Positions 1 to 6,572 of a stretch of DNA of 15,112 bases are shown piece by piece (the first letter of the stretch is position 1; the number at the start of each line of letters is the position of its first letter). The notes beneath the pieces are model-generated. The model did no database searches. It worked only from the letters and a program-made list of their open reading frames with translations, and was not told the origin of the DNA. The translations under genes and the position numbers were made by a program. The stretch comes from an uncultured Eubacterium sp. Lineage in GTDB: Bacteria > Bacillota > Clostridia > Lachnospirales > Lachnospiraceae. Where the stretch lies: positions 1 to 15,112 of the forward strand of contig CAJTMV010000058.1 in the NCBI GenBank assembly GCA_910577225.1. Reading direction: 5' to 3'.

Positions 1-57
1 AGGTTATTTCACTGTTCAGTTATCAATGTTCTCTTTTTTGTTTTTAACAGCTCAGTC
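1..57 (-). other. probable rRNA operon leader (runs off left edge)
   Basis: On the minus strand, 57 nt follow the last of three strong promoters and run off the window. They contain, at 10-26, the minus-strand string TTGATAACTGAACAGTG, which resembles the conserved segment in Firmicute rrn leaders and spacers. No ORF starts here. I infer that a 16S rRNA gene begins just beyond position 1; none of the rRNA itself is visible. Confidence 0.55.
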
Positions 58-86
58 ATTATATCAGCTCTCTTTTTGTTTGTCAA
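58..86 (-). promoter_or_regulatory. sigma-A promoter P3 (probable rrn promoter)
   Basis: Minus strand: -35 TTGACA at 81-86 and -10 TATAAT at 58-63, with an exact 17-nt spacer, a perfect consensus. A/T-tracts just upstream (87-122) resemble an UP element. It is the promoter nearest the presumed rRNA operon. Confidence 0.8.
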
Positions 87-153
87 GCACTTTTTTCAAC
101 TTTTTTATTTCTTTATTTTTCCAAGTTGTTTTCTGACTTGCTGCAACTGCTAT

Positions 154-182
154 AGGCTATCATACTTTTTATTGCTTGTCAA
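154..182 (-). promoter_or_regulatory. sigma-A promoter P2 (probable rrn promoter)
   Basis: Minus strand: -35 TTGACA at 177-182 and -10 TAGCCT at 154-159, spacer 17 nt. The -35 is perfect and the -10 is weaker. It lies 96 nt upstream of P3 and has T-rich plus-strand sequence (A-tracts on the minus strand) immediately upstream. Confidence 0.6.
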
Positions 183-247
183 TAGCTTTTTTTATTTTTT
201 TTGAAATTTCTTTCAAATTTGTATCCGCTTCCCTCGCGGCGAATGTT

Positions 248-276
248 ATAGTACCATAGTTATTTTTACATGTCAA
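248..276 (-). promoter_or_regulatory. sigma-A promoter P1 (probable rrn promoter)
   Basis: Minus strand: -35 TTGACA at 271-276 and -10 TACTAT at 248-253, spacer 17 nt. It is the most distal of the three tandem promoters, 94 nt upstream of P2, with phased A-tracts upstream (277-305), as in rRNA promoters with UP elements. Confidence 0.65.
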
Positions 277-316
277 CCATTTTTTTACATTTTTTTATTT
301 TTTTCTTCTGTGCGAT

Positions 317-452
317 CGTTACCGTTTAGAAAATCATTGAACCGTTACATATCCAGCTCTTATAATTCGGCTGCGACGGGCTGGATATCTGCAGTCACTA
401 CACGTTCATACGGTCAGCGCAGTAAATGCGCTGATCTGCCTGAACGGTTACG
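317..452. other. multi-helix inverted-repeat element, possible structured RNA or MITE-like repeat
   Basis: A GC-richer island between tadA and the rRNA-type promoters. Three pairings are visible. An outer arm at 317-327 pairs with 442-452 (10 of 11). A perfect 9-bp stem joins 349-357 (ATATCCAGC) and 380-388 (GCTGGATAT). A long hairpin spans 404-445, with a 10-bp upper stem 412-421/427-436 (one G-U), a 5-nt loop, and a lower GTTCA/TGAAC stem. The lower stem shares bases with the outer arm, so alternative folds are possible. The strand is unknown: it could lie in the tadA 3' untranslated region, be an independent small RNA, or be a dispersed palindromic repeat. No T-tract terminator follows on either strand. 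SRP RNA was considered because it often lies beside tadA, but the GGAA apical motif is absent. Confidence 0.5.
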
Positions 453-504
453 TAAGATTGAATCTATTTGTATTCTTTGCATATATAAAGTAAAATATAC
501 CTGT

Positions 505-996
505 TTATCCCTGAATATTTGCATTTCTTTTTTTTTGGCGCAGGTTAAGAAAAAAACTGCTTAACATAGAAGAACATTCTTCTTCCAGCACTCCGTTTAC
601 TATTTCAGTCTGATGATTAAACCGCTCCATCTGCAACAAATTTATAATTGAGCCTGCACATCCGGCTTTCGGATTCATTGCGCCAATTACCACTTTCTTC
701 ATCCTTGACTGTACAATTGCCCCTGCACACATCTGACATGGTTCCAGCGTAATATACATCGTACAATCTTCCAGCCTCCAGTCTCCGGTCTTTTTACATG
801 CCTTTCGTATCGCGGTTAATTCTGCATGTGCAAGAGTATTCTTATCTGTATTTCTGCGATTGTAACCTCGTGCTATAATTTTATCATTTTGCACGATCAC
901 GCAGCCGATTGGCACTTCATCGATCAGATATGCTTTGTTTGCCTCTTTCAATGCTGCTTTCATATATTTTTCCTGTATTACCGTATCAGCCGGCAT
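505..996 (-). CDS. tadA: tRNA-specific adenosine-34 deaminase TadA
   Basis: TadA deaminates adenosine 34 to inosine in the tRNA-Arg(ACG) anticodon, using a zinc-activated water in the cytoplasm. The 163-residue protein is of normal length and is a single CDA-fold domain. The zinc and catalytic signature is complete: H57-A-E59, with E59 as proton shuttle, and P86-C87-x-x-C90 for zinc. The PIGC motif at 29-32 is also typical. The ATG at 996 is preceded by a GAGGAAAG-type ribosome site. The gene is monocistronic with its own promoter (1060-1089) and reads toward the presumed rRNA operon, with about 180 nt to the structured element. The last dozen residues are basic, as in many Firmicute TadA proteins. 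The family call is secure. Confidence 0.95.
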   Translation of the reverse strand: MPADTVIQEKYMKAALKEANKAYLIDEVPIGCVIVQNDKIIARGYNRRNTDKNTLAHAELTAIRKACKKTGDWRLEDCTMYITLEPCQMCAGAIVQSRMKKVVIGAMNPKAGCAGSIINLLQMERFNHQTEIVNGVLEEECSSMLSSFFLNLRQKKRNANIQG

Positions 997-1020
997 CTTT
1001 CCTCATCCAATCCTTTCTTT

Positions 1021-1042
1021 ATCCTGAATTCATATTCAGGAT
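1021..1042 (-). other. hairpin in tadA leader
   Basis: A perfect 9-bp inverted repeat, ATCCTGAAT/ATTCAGGAT, with a 4-nt loop. It lies between the tadA promoter and its ribosome site. It could be an mRNA hairpin or a dyad operator; nothing further can be said. Confidence 0.4.
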
Positions 1043-1059
1043 CTTGATGTATTTATTTT

Positions 1060-1089
1060 ATTATACTATACTAAAACTGCGTTCTGCAA
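1060..1089 (-). promoter_or_regulatory. tadA promoter
   Basis: Minus strand: -35 TTGCAG at 1084-1089 and -10 TATAAT at 1060-1065, spacer 18 nt, about 64 nt upstream of the tadA start. A perfect -10 and fair -35 make it the likely tadA promoter. Confidence 0.6.
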
Positions 1090-1189
1090 TCGTATTTTTT
1101 CAGTATGATGCATCACATAAATGCAGTTAACATGATCCATTCATATTTTTATCTATAGATAATATGCAGAAAAATTATGGAGGTAAATT

Positions 1190-1735
1190 ATGAAATTTCT
1201 TTATGAAACAGACCGATTGCTCCTTAAAATTCTGGATGGCTCCAATGCAGGCGACATTTTACGGTTTTATCTGACAAACCGTGAAATCTTTGAACATTCT
1301 GAGGCTTCCCGTCCGGAAAATTTTTATACTGAATCCTATCAGCAGCGAATTTTAAACCATGAGTTTCATATGTGTATCAAACAGACCGGAGTGAGATTTT
1401 GGATATATAAAAAAACAGACCCTGACCATGTCATTGGTACGGTCTGTTTTCGTAACATCATGCGTCACATCTATCAGAGCTGTGAAGTTGGTTATAAATT
1501 TGATCCTCTGTGCTGGCATCATGGTTATGCATCTGAAGCCCTTTATAAATGTATCCAGATTGCCTTTTATGAAATGAATCTGCATCGGATTACCGCACAC
1601 ATTATGCCAGATAACACCGCCTCCATCCATCTCGCCGAACGAACCGGATTCGAACGGGAAGGTATTGCACGTAAGAGCGCCCTGATCCAGGGTGTCTGGG
1701 AAGATCATATTATTTATAGTATCATACACCCATGA
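1190..1735 (+). CDS. GNAT-family N-acetyltransferase (RimJ/RimL type)
   Basis: A predicted cytoplasmic acetyltransferase using acetyl-CoA; the acceptor (protein N-terminus, amino acid or drug) cannot be told from sequence. The 181 residues fit the RimJ/RimL subgroup. It opens with the usual ETDRLLL strand, has the acetyl-CoA loop region around HHGYASEAL (110-118) after the hydrophobic strand EVGYKF, and the motif-B segment N-T-A-S-I-H-L-A-E-R-T-G-F near 142-154. The usual Q/RxxGxG/A loop is recognisable but degenerate (HHGYA). The ATG at 1190 has a GGAGG at 1179-1183. It converges with the gene at 1772; the 36-nt gap shows no clear terminator. Confidence 0.85.
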   Translation: MKFLYETDRLLLKILDGSNAGDILRFYLTNREIFEHSEASRPENFYTESYQQRILNHEFHMCIKQTGVRFWIYKKTDPDHVIGTVCFRNIMRHIYQSCEVGYKFDPLCWHHGYASEALYKCIQIAFYEMNLHRITAHIMPDNTASIHLAERTGFEREGIARKSALIQGVWEDHIIYSIIHP

Positions 1736-1771
1736 ATCATCTCATATTGAAGTTTACATTTTGTTCATCTT

Positions 1772-3247
1772 TCAGCTTTCCAAAATTCGATACCAGTAGC
1801 CTGGCTGTTCTCCTCTTTCACTACTCTGCTTTTGCGGGAGAAAGTCAGGAAAGCCGAATATAGAAGCCATAACATGTTCCTGCTTCTGATAAATTCCCGG
1901 CACACCAATAAACCAGTTTTTATCCATTTTTCCAAACGCAAGATATCTGTAATTAAAAAATCCGTGCAGCAAAAAACTATTATTGATCATACTCCAATAC
2001 TTTTCAGGCAGCATACGCACGTCTTTTATTTCGATACGGACACATAATACTTTTTGCCGATCCTCAAACTGATTTAACACCGGATACATCCGCAGCATGT
2101 CACGCCAGGTCTGCTCCCATGTGTTTTTAAGCTGCGGCTGCAGTTCTGCCGTTCGTATATCTGACGTTTGTTGCGATACTTCTGCCTGTTCATATACCGA
2201 TTGTTCATCTTTGTATCCCTCCATGCTTTCGGATGGATGCACACCAGCAAACACTGCCGATTCTCTTTTCAATGTTTTATCCCGGGTTATTCCTCCTGTC
2301 TTCCTGTCCATATCCTCTTTGTTATTTTCAATTTGTTTATTGTTTTCTCTTTGTCTGTTGTTTTTATTTTGTTTATTGCTTTCTCTCTGGCTGCTGTTTT
2401 TATTTTGTTTATTGCTTTCTCTCTGGCTGCTGTTTTCATTGCCGGTTCCGCTTTGGTTGCTATTGCTGCTCTCTTTGCTGATGTCACTCTGTCTGCCAAT
2501 GCCACCTTGTCTGCTGATGCTGCTTTGTCTGCCGATGCCATTTTGTCTGCCGATGCCATTTTGTCTGCCGATGTCACTTTGTCTGCTGATGTCACTTTGT
2601 CTGCTGATGTCACTTTGTCTGCCGATGTCACTTTGTCTGCTGATGTTACTTTGTCTGCTGATGCCGCTCTGTTTCCCATTACTACTTTGTTGACTATTAC
2701 TATTCTGTATTAATTTATCTTCGTTTTCGTAAATATTTTTATGCTCCTCTTTCCTCTGATCCTGCTCTGATTGCTCGTTTTTCCCTTCCCCTGATCTTCT
2801 CTCCGTGTCTTCTCCTGCTTCTCCCTGTTTTGTGCCGGCTTTCGCTGACTCATGTCTGTTTTCCCCTCTCCAGACGATAAATTTCGATGTATCTACCGGC
2901 TCTTCATCCCACTGGCTTAAAAATGCCGGTCTGTCGTCTATTACAATCAAAATACCATTCATCTGCATAATCTGCCAGGGTGTCTGTCCAATATTTTCTT
3001 CAGTCTGCTCATATCGAAAATCTGCCTGATTATTACGGAACGTTATATTTCCGATCGAAATTCCCTGTATATTTTTTTCTTTTTTGATAAATAAATAAAC
3101 TGTGCCCGTTTTGCCGGAATATCCATTTTCCTTTAAATGAATTTCCACACGATTTCGCCCTGTGCGAAGCTCGATCCGTGCAAAACCGGAATTATGAATT
3201 TTCTGATTGTTAAAAACAGAATATAAATAACTAACAAATCGTTTCAT
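1772..3247 (-). CDS. uncharacterised protein with two conserved ends and a long repeat linker
   Basis: 491 residues with no signal peptide or membrane segment, so probably cytoplasmic. Residues 1-126 look like a compact beta-rich domain. Residues 127-370 are a low-complexity Ser/Gln/Asn/Arg/Lys/Glu linker. Residues 375-491 form a second folded domain with aromatic motifs (TWEQTW, FFNYRYLAFG, FGFPDFLP, GYWYRI). The C-terminal domain resembles a Lachnospiraceae domain of unknown function; I think of DUF6128 but cannot confirm it. The linker holds eleven 6-residue units (195-260, type DISRQS) and two exact plus one degenerate 12-residue units (272-307, type NSSQRESNKQNK). The ATG at 3247 has only a distant GGAG 13 nt upstream. 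Antisense reading frames across the repeats stay open only because both periods are multiples of three. Function unknown. Confidence 0.8.
   Translation of the reverse strand: MKRFVSYLYSVFNNQKIHNSGFARIELRTGRNRVEIHLKENGYSGKTGTVYLFIKKEKNIQGISIGNITFRNNQADFRYEQTEENIGQTPWQIMQMNGILIVIDDRPAFLSQWDEEPVDTSKFIVWRGENRHESAKAGTKQGEAGEDTERRSGEGKNEQSEQDQRKEEHKNIYENEDKLIQNSNSQQSSNGKQSGISRQSNISRQSDIGRQSDISRQSDISRQSDIGRQNGIGRQNGIGRQSSISRQGGIGRQSDISKESSNSNQSGTGNENSSQRESNKQNKNSSQRESNKQNKNNRQRENNKQIENNKEDMDRKTGGITRDKTLKRESAVFAGVHPSESMEGYKDEQSVYEQAEVSQQTSDIRTAELQPQLKNTWEQTWRDMLRMYPVLNQFEDRQKVLCVRIEIKDVRMLPEKYWSMINNSFLLHGFFNYRYLAFGKMDKNWFIGVPGIYQKQEHVMASIFGFPDFLPQKQSSERGEQPGYWYRILES
2327..2434. repeat. 36-bp tandem repeat (2 exact copies plus a degenerate third)
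   Basis: Within the linker-coding part of the 1772-3247 gene, a 36-bp unit occurs twice without a mismatch and a third time diverged. It encodes 12-residue units rich in Asn, Gln, Lys, Ser and Arg. Exact identity implies recent duplication or slippage. Confidence 0.85.
2468..2665. repeat. 18-bp tandem minisatellite, 11 units
   Basis: Eleven consecutive 18-bp units encode the hexapeptide series x-I-(S/G)-(R/K)-(Q/E)-x. Units differ at a few positions: the first residue is D, G, N or S and the third is S or G. The period preserves the reading frame, so copy-number change would lengthen or shorten the linker without breaking the protein. Confidence 0.9.
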
Positions 3248-3352
3248 ACGCCCAGCTGTACTCCAAGCCTGTCATTATTACAATGTATGCAATAACATCG
3301 AAATCATGACAGCATATGGATTTATTTCCATTTATTTTTCACGGTAATCATA

Positions 3353-3380
3353 TTGACTTTTTTTACAATCTATTTATAAT
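3353..3380 (+). promoter_or_regulatory. perR promoter
   Basis: -35 TTGACT at 3353-3358 and -10 TATAAT at 3375-3380, spacer 16 nt, 35 nt upstream of the perR start. The -10 lies inside the PerR box (3374-3388), so bound regulator would block polymerase directly. Confidence 0.7.
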
Positions 3381-3388
3381 AATGATAA
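3374..3388 (+). promoter_or_regulatory. PerR box overlapping the perR -10
   Basis: The 15-mer TTATAATAATGATAA matches the Bacillus PerR consensus TTATAATNATTATAA at 13 of 14 specified positions. Its position over the -10 of the Fur-family gene that follows indicates autorepression. Confidence 0.75.
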
Positions 3389-3415
3389 CGATTACTATTT
3401 TGAAAGGAAAGAGCA

Positions 3416-3802
3416 ATGAAGTACAGCAGACAGAGAGAAAGTATTCTTAAATACCTCCGCTCTACCAAATGTCACCCAACTGCAGAAACTGTGTATCAGA
3501 ATATCCTGGCCGAAAATCCTAATATCAGTCTTGGAACGGTATATCGTAATCTTACGTTACTAACAGAACTTGGCGAAATAAGGAAAATCACCTCTTTTGA
3601 CGGTCCGGATCGCTTCGATGGCAATACGATGCCACATTATCATTTCATATGTAGAAAATGTGGAACTGTCGCCGACCTTGAAATGGATTCCCTTACTCAT
3701 ATCGATCTATTAGCGGCACACAACTTTCCGGGAATCATTGAGGGTCATATTACACATTTTTATGGAAAATGCGCAAATTGCGCAAAAACAAAATTTTCAT
3801 AA
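3416..3802 (+). CDS. perR: peroxide-responsive repressor PerR (Fur family)
   Basis: A metal-dependent repressor that senses H2O2 by iron-catalysed histidine oxidation and controls peroxide-defence genes. It has 128 residues: an N-terminal winged helix (recognition helix around PNISLGTVYRNL, 35-46) and a C-terminal dimerisation domain. The residues matching the B. subtilis PerR regulatory metal site are all present at a constant offset of 17: H20, D68, H74, H76 and D87. The structural zinc site is C79-x-x-C82 and C119-x-x-C122. Asp rather than Glu at position 87 favours PerR over Fur or Zur. It is about 17 residues shorter at the N-terminus than the Bacillus protein. The ATG at 3416 follows a GAAAGGAAAG ribosome site. 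The PerR box on its promoter and the rubrerythrin gene next door support the call. Confidence 0.88.
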   Translation: MKYSRQRESILKYLRSTKCHPTAETVYQNILAENPNISLGTVYRNLTLLTELGEIRKITSFDGPDRFDGNTMPHYHFICRKCGTVADLEMDSLTHIDLLAAHNFPGIIEGHITHFYGKCANCAKTKFS

Positions 3803-3803
3803 A

Positions 3804-3828
3804 AACAGTAATCGTTTCTATTTTTATA
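3804..3828 (-). promoter_or_regulatory. second PerR-like operator, inverted copy of the perR operator region
   Basis: This 25-bp stretch matches the reverse complement of 3375-3399 at 20 of 25 positions, including an exact AGTAATCGTT (3807-3816). It abuts the -35 of the rubrerythrin promoter. The PerR box itself is degenerate here (about 9 of 14 positions), so a weaker PerR site is an inference. Confidence 0.45.
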
Positions 3829-3857
3829 TTGACACTCGCGATAATATGTGTTATAAA
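3829..3857 (+). promoter_or_regulatory. rubrerythrin promoter
   Basis: -35 TTGACA at 3829-3834 and -10 TATAAA at 3852-3857, spacer 17 nt. A leader of about 95 nt follows before the rubrerythrin start. Strong elements suit an abundant stress protein. Confidence 0.7.
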
Positions 3858-3956
3858 TTTATCAACAAAGATTCAGTAACCGCTGTCATATAGACGCTCT
3901 GCGATCTCTTACATGCGGCACTGGAGAAACCAAATAAACGAAAAGGAGAATTTAAA

Positions 3957-4499
3957 ATGGCTAAATTTGTATGTCAGGTATGTGGTTACGTTCATGAAGG
4001 AGACTCTGCACCAGCACAATGCCCACAGTGTAAAGCACCGGCAGAAAAATTCACAAAACAGGAAGGTGAAACAACATGGGCTGCTGAACACGTTGTAGGA
4101 GTTGCAAAAGGCGTATCTGAAGATATTCTGAACGATTTAAGAGCAAACTTTAACGGCGAATGTACAGAAGTTGGTATGTATCTTGCAATGGCAAGAGTCG
4201 CACACAGAGAAGGTTATCCGGAAATCGGCTTATACTGGGAAAAAGCTGCATATGAAGAAGCAGAACATGCTGCTAAATTCGCAGAACTGCTTGGCGAAGT
4301 TGTTACAGACAGCACAAAGAAAAATCTCGAGATGCGCGTAGAGGCTGAAAATGGCGCTACTGCTGGTAAGACAGATCTGGCAAAACGTGCAAAAGCTGCA
4401 AATCTGGATGCAATCCATGATACAGTACATGAAATGGCTCGTGACGAGGCAAGACATGGCAAGGCTTTCGCAGGTCTGTTAAAGAGATACTTTGGTTAA
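3957..4499 (+). CDS. reverse rubrerythrin (N-terminal rubredoxin, C-terminal diiron domain)
   Basis: A cytoplasmic peroxidase that reduces H2O2 (and in the clostridial family can also take part in O2 reduction) using electrons passed through rubredoxin. The 180-residue protein has the reverse domain order typical of clostridial rubrerythrins. Residues 1-30 are a rubredoxin-type Fe(Cys)4 site (C6-x-x-C9 and C22-x-x-C25). Residues 45-180 are a four-helix diiron domain with iron-ligand motifs around E68/E71, the EEAEH segment near 105-110 and DEARH near 163-167. The ATG at 3957 follows AAAGGAG with ideal spacing. It has its own promoter and a strong terminator, so it is probably monocistronic. 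In clostridia such genes belong to the PerR regulon, and perR lies immediately upstream. Codon choice looks well adapted, as expected for a highly expressed gene. Confidence 0.93.
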   Translation: MAKFVCQVCGYVHEGDSAPAQCPQCKAPAEKFTKQEGETTWAAEHVVGVAKGVSEDILNDLRANFNGECTEVGMYLAMARVAHREGYPEIGLYWEKAAYEEAEHAAKFAELLGEVVTDSTKKNLEMRVEAENGATAGKTDLAKRAKAANLDAIHDTVHEMARDEARHGKAFAGLLKRYFG

Positions 4500-4524
4500 G
4501 ATTTATAAAAATTTTTAAATGGGA

Positions 4525-4557
4525 AGAGGATGGACATGCGGTGTCTGTCCTCTTTTT
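4525..4557 (+). terminator. Rho-independent terminator of rubrerythrin
   Basis: A continuous 12-bp stem (4525-4536 with 4542-4553, two G-U pairs), a 5-nt loop TGCGG and a run of five T. It starts 26 nt after the rubrerythrin stop. Confidence 0.85.
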
Positions 4558-4698
4558 AGCTGGAAGAAAAGTATACTATTTTCTTTCATTATTTTACCTC
4601 CGAAAGCCTGTATTTACAAGTTTTTTATTAACTTACAGCAACTTTATAGCGTAAGCAAATAACACTTTACACTTATTTTTCATATATAATGCATTTCC

Positions 4699-5421
4699 CT
4701 ATTTCTCAAGCAGGCGGTTCAGCAGCTGTTCTCTATGCTTTATAAACATCTCTGTTACCTGATAACTTTCCGTTTCTTCATATTCACATCGATGAATACT
4801 GCCATCGTCAAATGTCAGAATCTCTGCATCCGGAATCCCCAATAGTATTGGAGAATGCGTAACGATCATAAATTGCGAATCTTCCTTTGTGCATCTGTCT
4901 ATTTCCATCAACAGCGTCAGCTGCCTTTGTGGTGAAAGAGCGGCTTCCGGCTCGTCCAGAAAATACATCCCGTTTGGGCGAAAATGTTTTTGAGCGATTG
5001 ACAGAAAACTTTCTCCATGCGATTTTTTATGCAGATTCTCAGAAGGAATCCACGCTTCTCTTGCATATTCTTCCTCCTGCGTTGCGACATTGTAAAAGCT
5101 CTCTGCACGCAGAAAATATCCCCATCCGGCTTTTCTAACGCCTCTGATCAGTCTGATCGCATCACACAGTTCAGAATGGGAATCATACGTGGAAAAGTTA
5201 TAATTTTTTGTACCGCCCTCCGGATTAAATCCGGCGGCTACCGCTATCGCTTCCAGTAATGTAGATTTTCCGCTGCCGTTTTCCCCTACAAAAAAAGTCA
5301 CCGGCTTATGAAATTCCAGGTTCTGAACATGCTGAATCGCATCGATATTTCGAAGGTAACTGCCGGGAGGGATTTTTTCCCAGTTTATCTGTATTCCCTG
5401 TATCATCTGATCATACATCAT
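4699..5421 (-). CDS. AAA/ABC-type ATPase (COG3910-like predicted ATPase)
   Basis: A soluble P-loop ATPase of 240 residues with a full ABC-type motif set: Walker A GENGSGKST (46-54), an ABC-signature-like SHGESFLS (134-141), Walker B MYFLDEPEA (152-160, with D156 and E157) and the switch histidine in IVTHS (H189). It lacks membrane segments and the long coiled coil of SMC or RecN proteins, and resembles stand-alone predicted ATPases related to the OLD/RecF side of the superfamily. No TOPRIM or other effector domain is attached. The ATG at 5421 has GAGGAG upstream; a second ATG codon follows at once. It sits 36 nt downstream of the PIN-like gene on the same strand, so the two are probably co-transcribed. 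Substrate or partner is unknown. Confidence 0.85.
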   Translation of the reverse strand: MMYDQMIQGIQINWEKIPPGSYLRNIDAIQHVQNLEFHKPVTFFVGENGSGKSTLLEAIAVAAGFNPEGGTKNYNFSTYDSHSELCDAIRLIRGVRKAGWGYFLRAESFYNVATQEEEYAREAWIPSENLHKKSHGESFLSIAQKHFRPNGMYFLDEPEAALSPQRQLTLLMEIDRCTKEDSQFMIVTHSPILLGIPDAEILTFDDGSIHRCEYEETESYQVTEMFIKHREQLLNRLLEK

Positions 5422-5457
5422 TGGTTTCTGTTCTCCTCATCTGACCTTTGCAATTAT

Positions 5458-6336
5458 TCAAAAATCCCTCAAAAGCGCTATTAACGGACGAAGCACTTTA
5501 TAATAGTTTTGCTGGGACGGATGATCTGTAAGTTTGTCAAAATCTATTTTGATAGCGCCCAGATTCTGGCATCGATGTGAAGCGATAATATGATAGGCAT
5601 CCTGCGCTTTATTCGTATCCAGCTGGTAAGCATGAAGCGTCAATGTAATTAGCCGTATGCTTCTTTTACGTTTATCTCCATGAAAATATCCAGAGAGAAT
5701 TTCCCGCATCTGCGCATCCTGACGTATTTTCTGATACCATTCTCTCCCTGTCTCCTGTCCCAATAAAACTGTAAGAGCACAATACCAGCCGTTCAGGTTG
5801 GATATCGGTATACATTCCGCAATACTATCTACATATTGTTCCGCCGTTACTGGCAGCGGATTTTCGGTCGGAACGCACGCTTCTGTCAGATCTTTTTTCT
5901 TATAGTTTTGTACTGTGATATCCGGAATCAGATTCTTTTTTGATTTTTTCTCTTTCTTTTTGCCCTTCTTTACAGCTTTCTTTTTTTGATTTGGACTTTT
6001 CTGGCATATCTGAATCCCTCTGTTATTCCAAAAGTCCACCGTCTTTTGATAACCTTTGTCATTTGAATAGATACAAAAAGCTGCCTTTGGATGTTTCGTG
6101 ACAAGATACGCCAGTACTCCTATCAGCTGATAGTCCAGAGCATTATTGCCGGGCGTGCACTCCAGCCAGATCACCCGCGGATTATTCACCTGTCTGATCA
6201 AAAAATCTTCCAGCCGTTTTGAATGATTTTCTGTATAAAAAGTTATGATCCGGTCTTTCTTTTTACATTTATCTAATAACCCAAACCATTTATCCCCTAC
6301 GTTTTCTGTATCGATGAAATAATATCTGCGTTTCAA
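5458..6336 (-). CDS. PIN/NYN-like putative nuclease
   Basis: A predicted metal-dependent RNase-type fold at the N-terminus. Numbered from the TTG start, acidic residues characteristic of PIN-like domains are D9 and E11 (FIDTENVG), D68 (NNALDYQLIG) and D93 (YSNDKGY). A strongly basic linker with about a dozen lysines (117-134) leads to an uncharacterised helical C-terminal domain (about 160-292). I chose the TTG at 6336 because GAAAGGA sits at the right distance, the protein then begins directly with the first beta strand (MKRRYYFID), and the upstream in-frame ATG at 6387 has no ribosome site. The longer form would add 17 residues. It is first gene of a two-gene unit with the ATPase. It may act on RNA; an antitoxin-like partner is not seen. 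Confidence 0.75.
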   Translation of the reverse strand: MKRRYYFIDTENVGDKWFGLLDKCKKKDRIITFYTENHSKRLEDFLIRQVNNPRVIWLECTPGNNALDYQLIGVLAYLVTKHPKAAFCIYSNDKGYQKTVDFWNNRGIQICQKSPNQKKKAVKKGKKKEKKSKKNLIPDITVQNYKKKDLTEACVPTENPLPVTAEQYVDSIAECIPISNLNGWYCALTVLLGQETGREWYQKIRQDAQMREILSGYFHGDKRKRSIRLITLTLHAYQLDTNKAQDAYHIIASHRCQNLGAIKIDFDKLTDHPSQQNYYKVLRPLIALLRDF

Positions 6337-6444
6337 AATAGTAGTCCTTTCAAAAATATCCTGTTTTTTCTCATTTCCTGATAACATTAGTATTGATATG
6401 TTACTATAATAAATACATCATTTATCAATTTCTTACGGACTTTT

Positions 6445-6473
6445 ACTATACCATATTCTGACAGAAATGTGAA
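6445..6473 (-). promoter_or_regulatory. promoter of the PIN-ATPase unit
   Basis: Minus strand: -35 TTCACA at 6468-6473 and -10 TATAGT at 6445-6450, spacer 17 nt. It lies in the divergent intergenic region shared with the XRE-type regulator. Confidence 0.5.
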
Positions 6474-6525
6474 TATTTTCTTTTTACACCCATCCAGGAT
6501 ATATTTTTTATTTACGACACCCTTT

Positions 6526-6553
6526 TTGTATGCAATAAAGGTAAACTTATAGT
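6526..6553 (+). promoter_or_regulatory. possible promoter of the XRE regulator
   Basis: -35-like TTGTAT at 6526-6531 and -10 TATAGT at 6548-6553, spacer 16 nt, 19 nt before the GTG start. The near-repeats TTTACACCC (minus-side neighbour, 6483-6491) and TTTACGACACCC (6511-6522) lie between the two divergent promoters and could be operator half-sites; this is a guess. Confidence 0.4.
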
Positions 6554-6572
6554 GGAGCGAGGTGTTTAAAAA

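Noticed and set aside
317..452. Bacterial SRP RNA gene beside tadA
   Set aside because: Position fits, but the conserved GGAA-type helix 8 apical motif is absent from both strands.
310..564. 84-codon plus-strand ORF
   Set aside because: Covers the inverted-repeat element and antisense of the tadA end; no ribosome site and no recognisable protein.
2468..2665. CRISPR array
   Set aside because: Units are contiguous 18-bp in-frame repeats without unique spacers, inside a gene.
2097..2713. Long plus-strand open frames with Leu/Cys/Met-rich repeats, looking like a hydrophobic repeat protein
   Set aside because: They are antisense frames of the repeat linker of the 1772-3247 gene; the repeat period is a multiple of three, so several frames stay open. 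No ribosome site or conserved domain.
3851..3865. PerR box over the rubrerythrin -10
   Set aside because: Only about 10 of 14 consensus positions match and the second half-site is poor; AT-rich chance similarity is likely.
4558..4698. Possible small gene or promoter between the rubrerythrin terminator and the ATPase gene
   Set aside because: 140 nt of AT-rich sequence without an ORF, clear promoter or hairpin.
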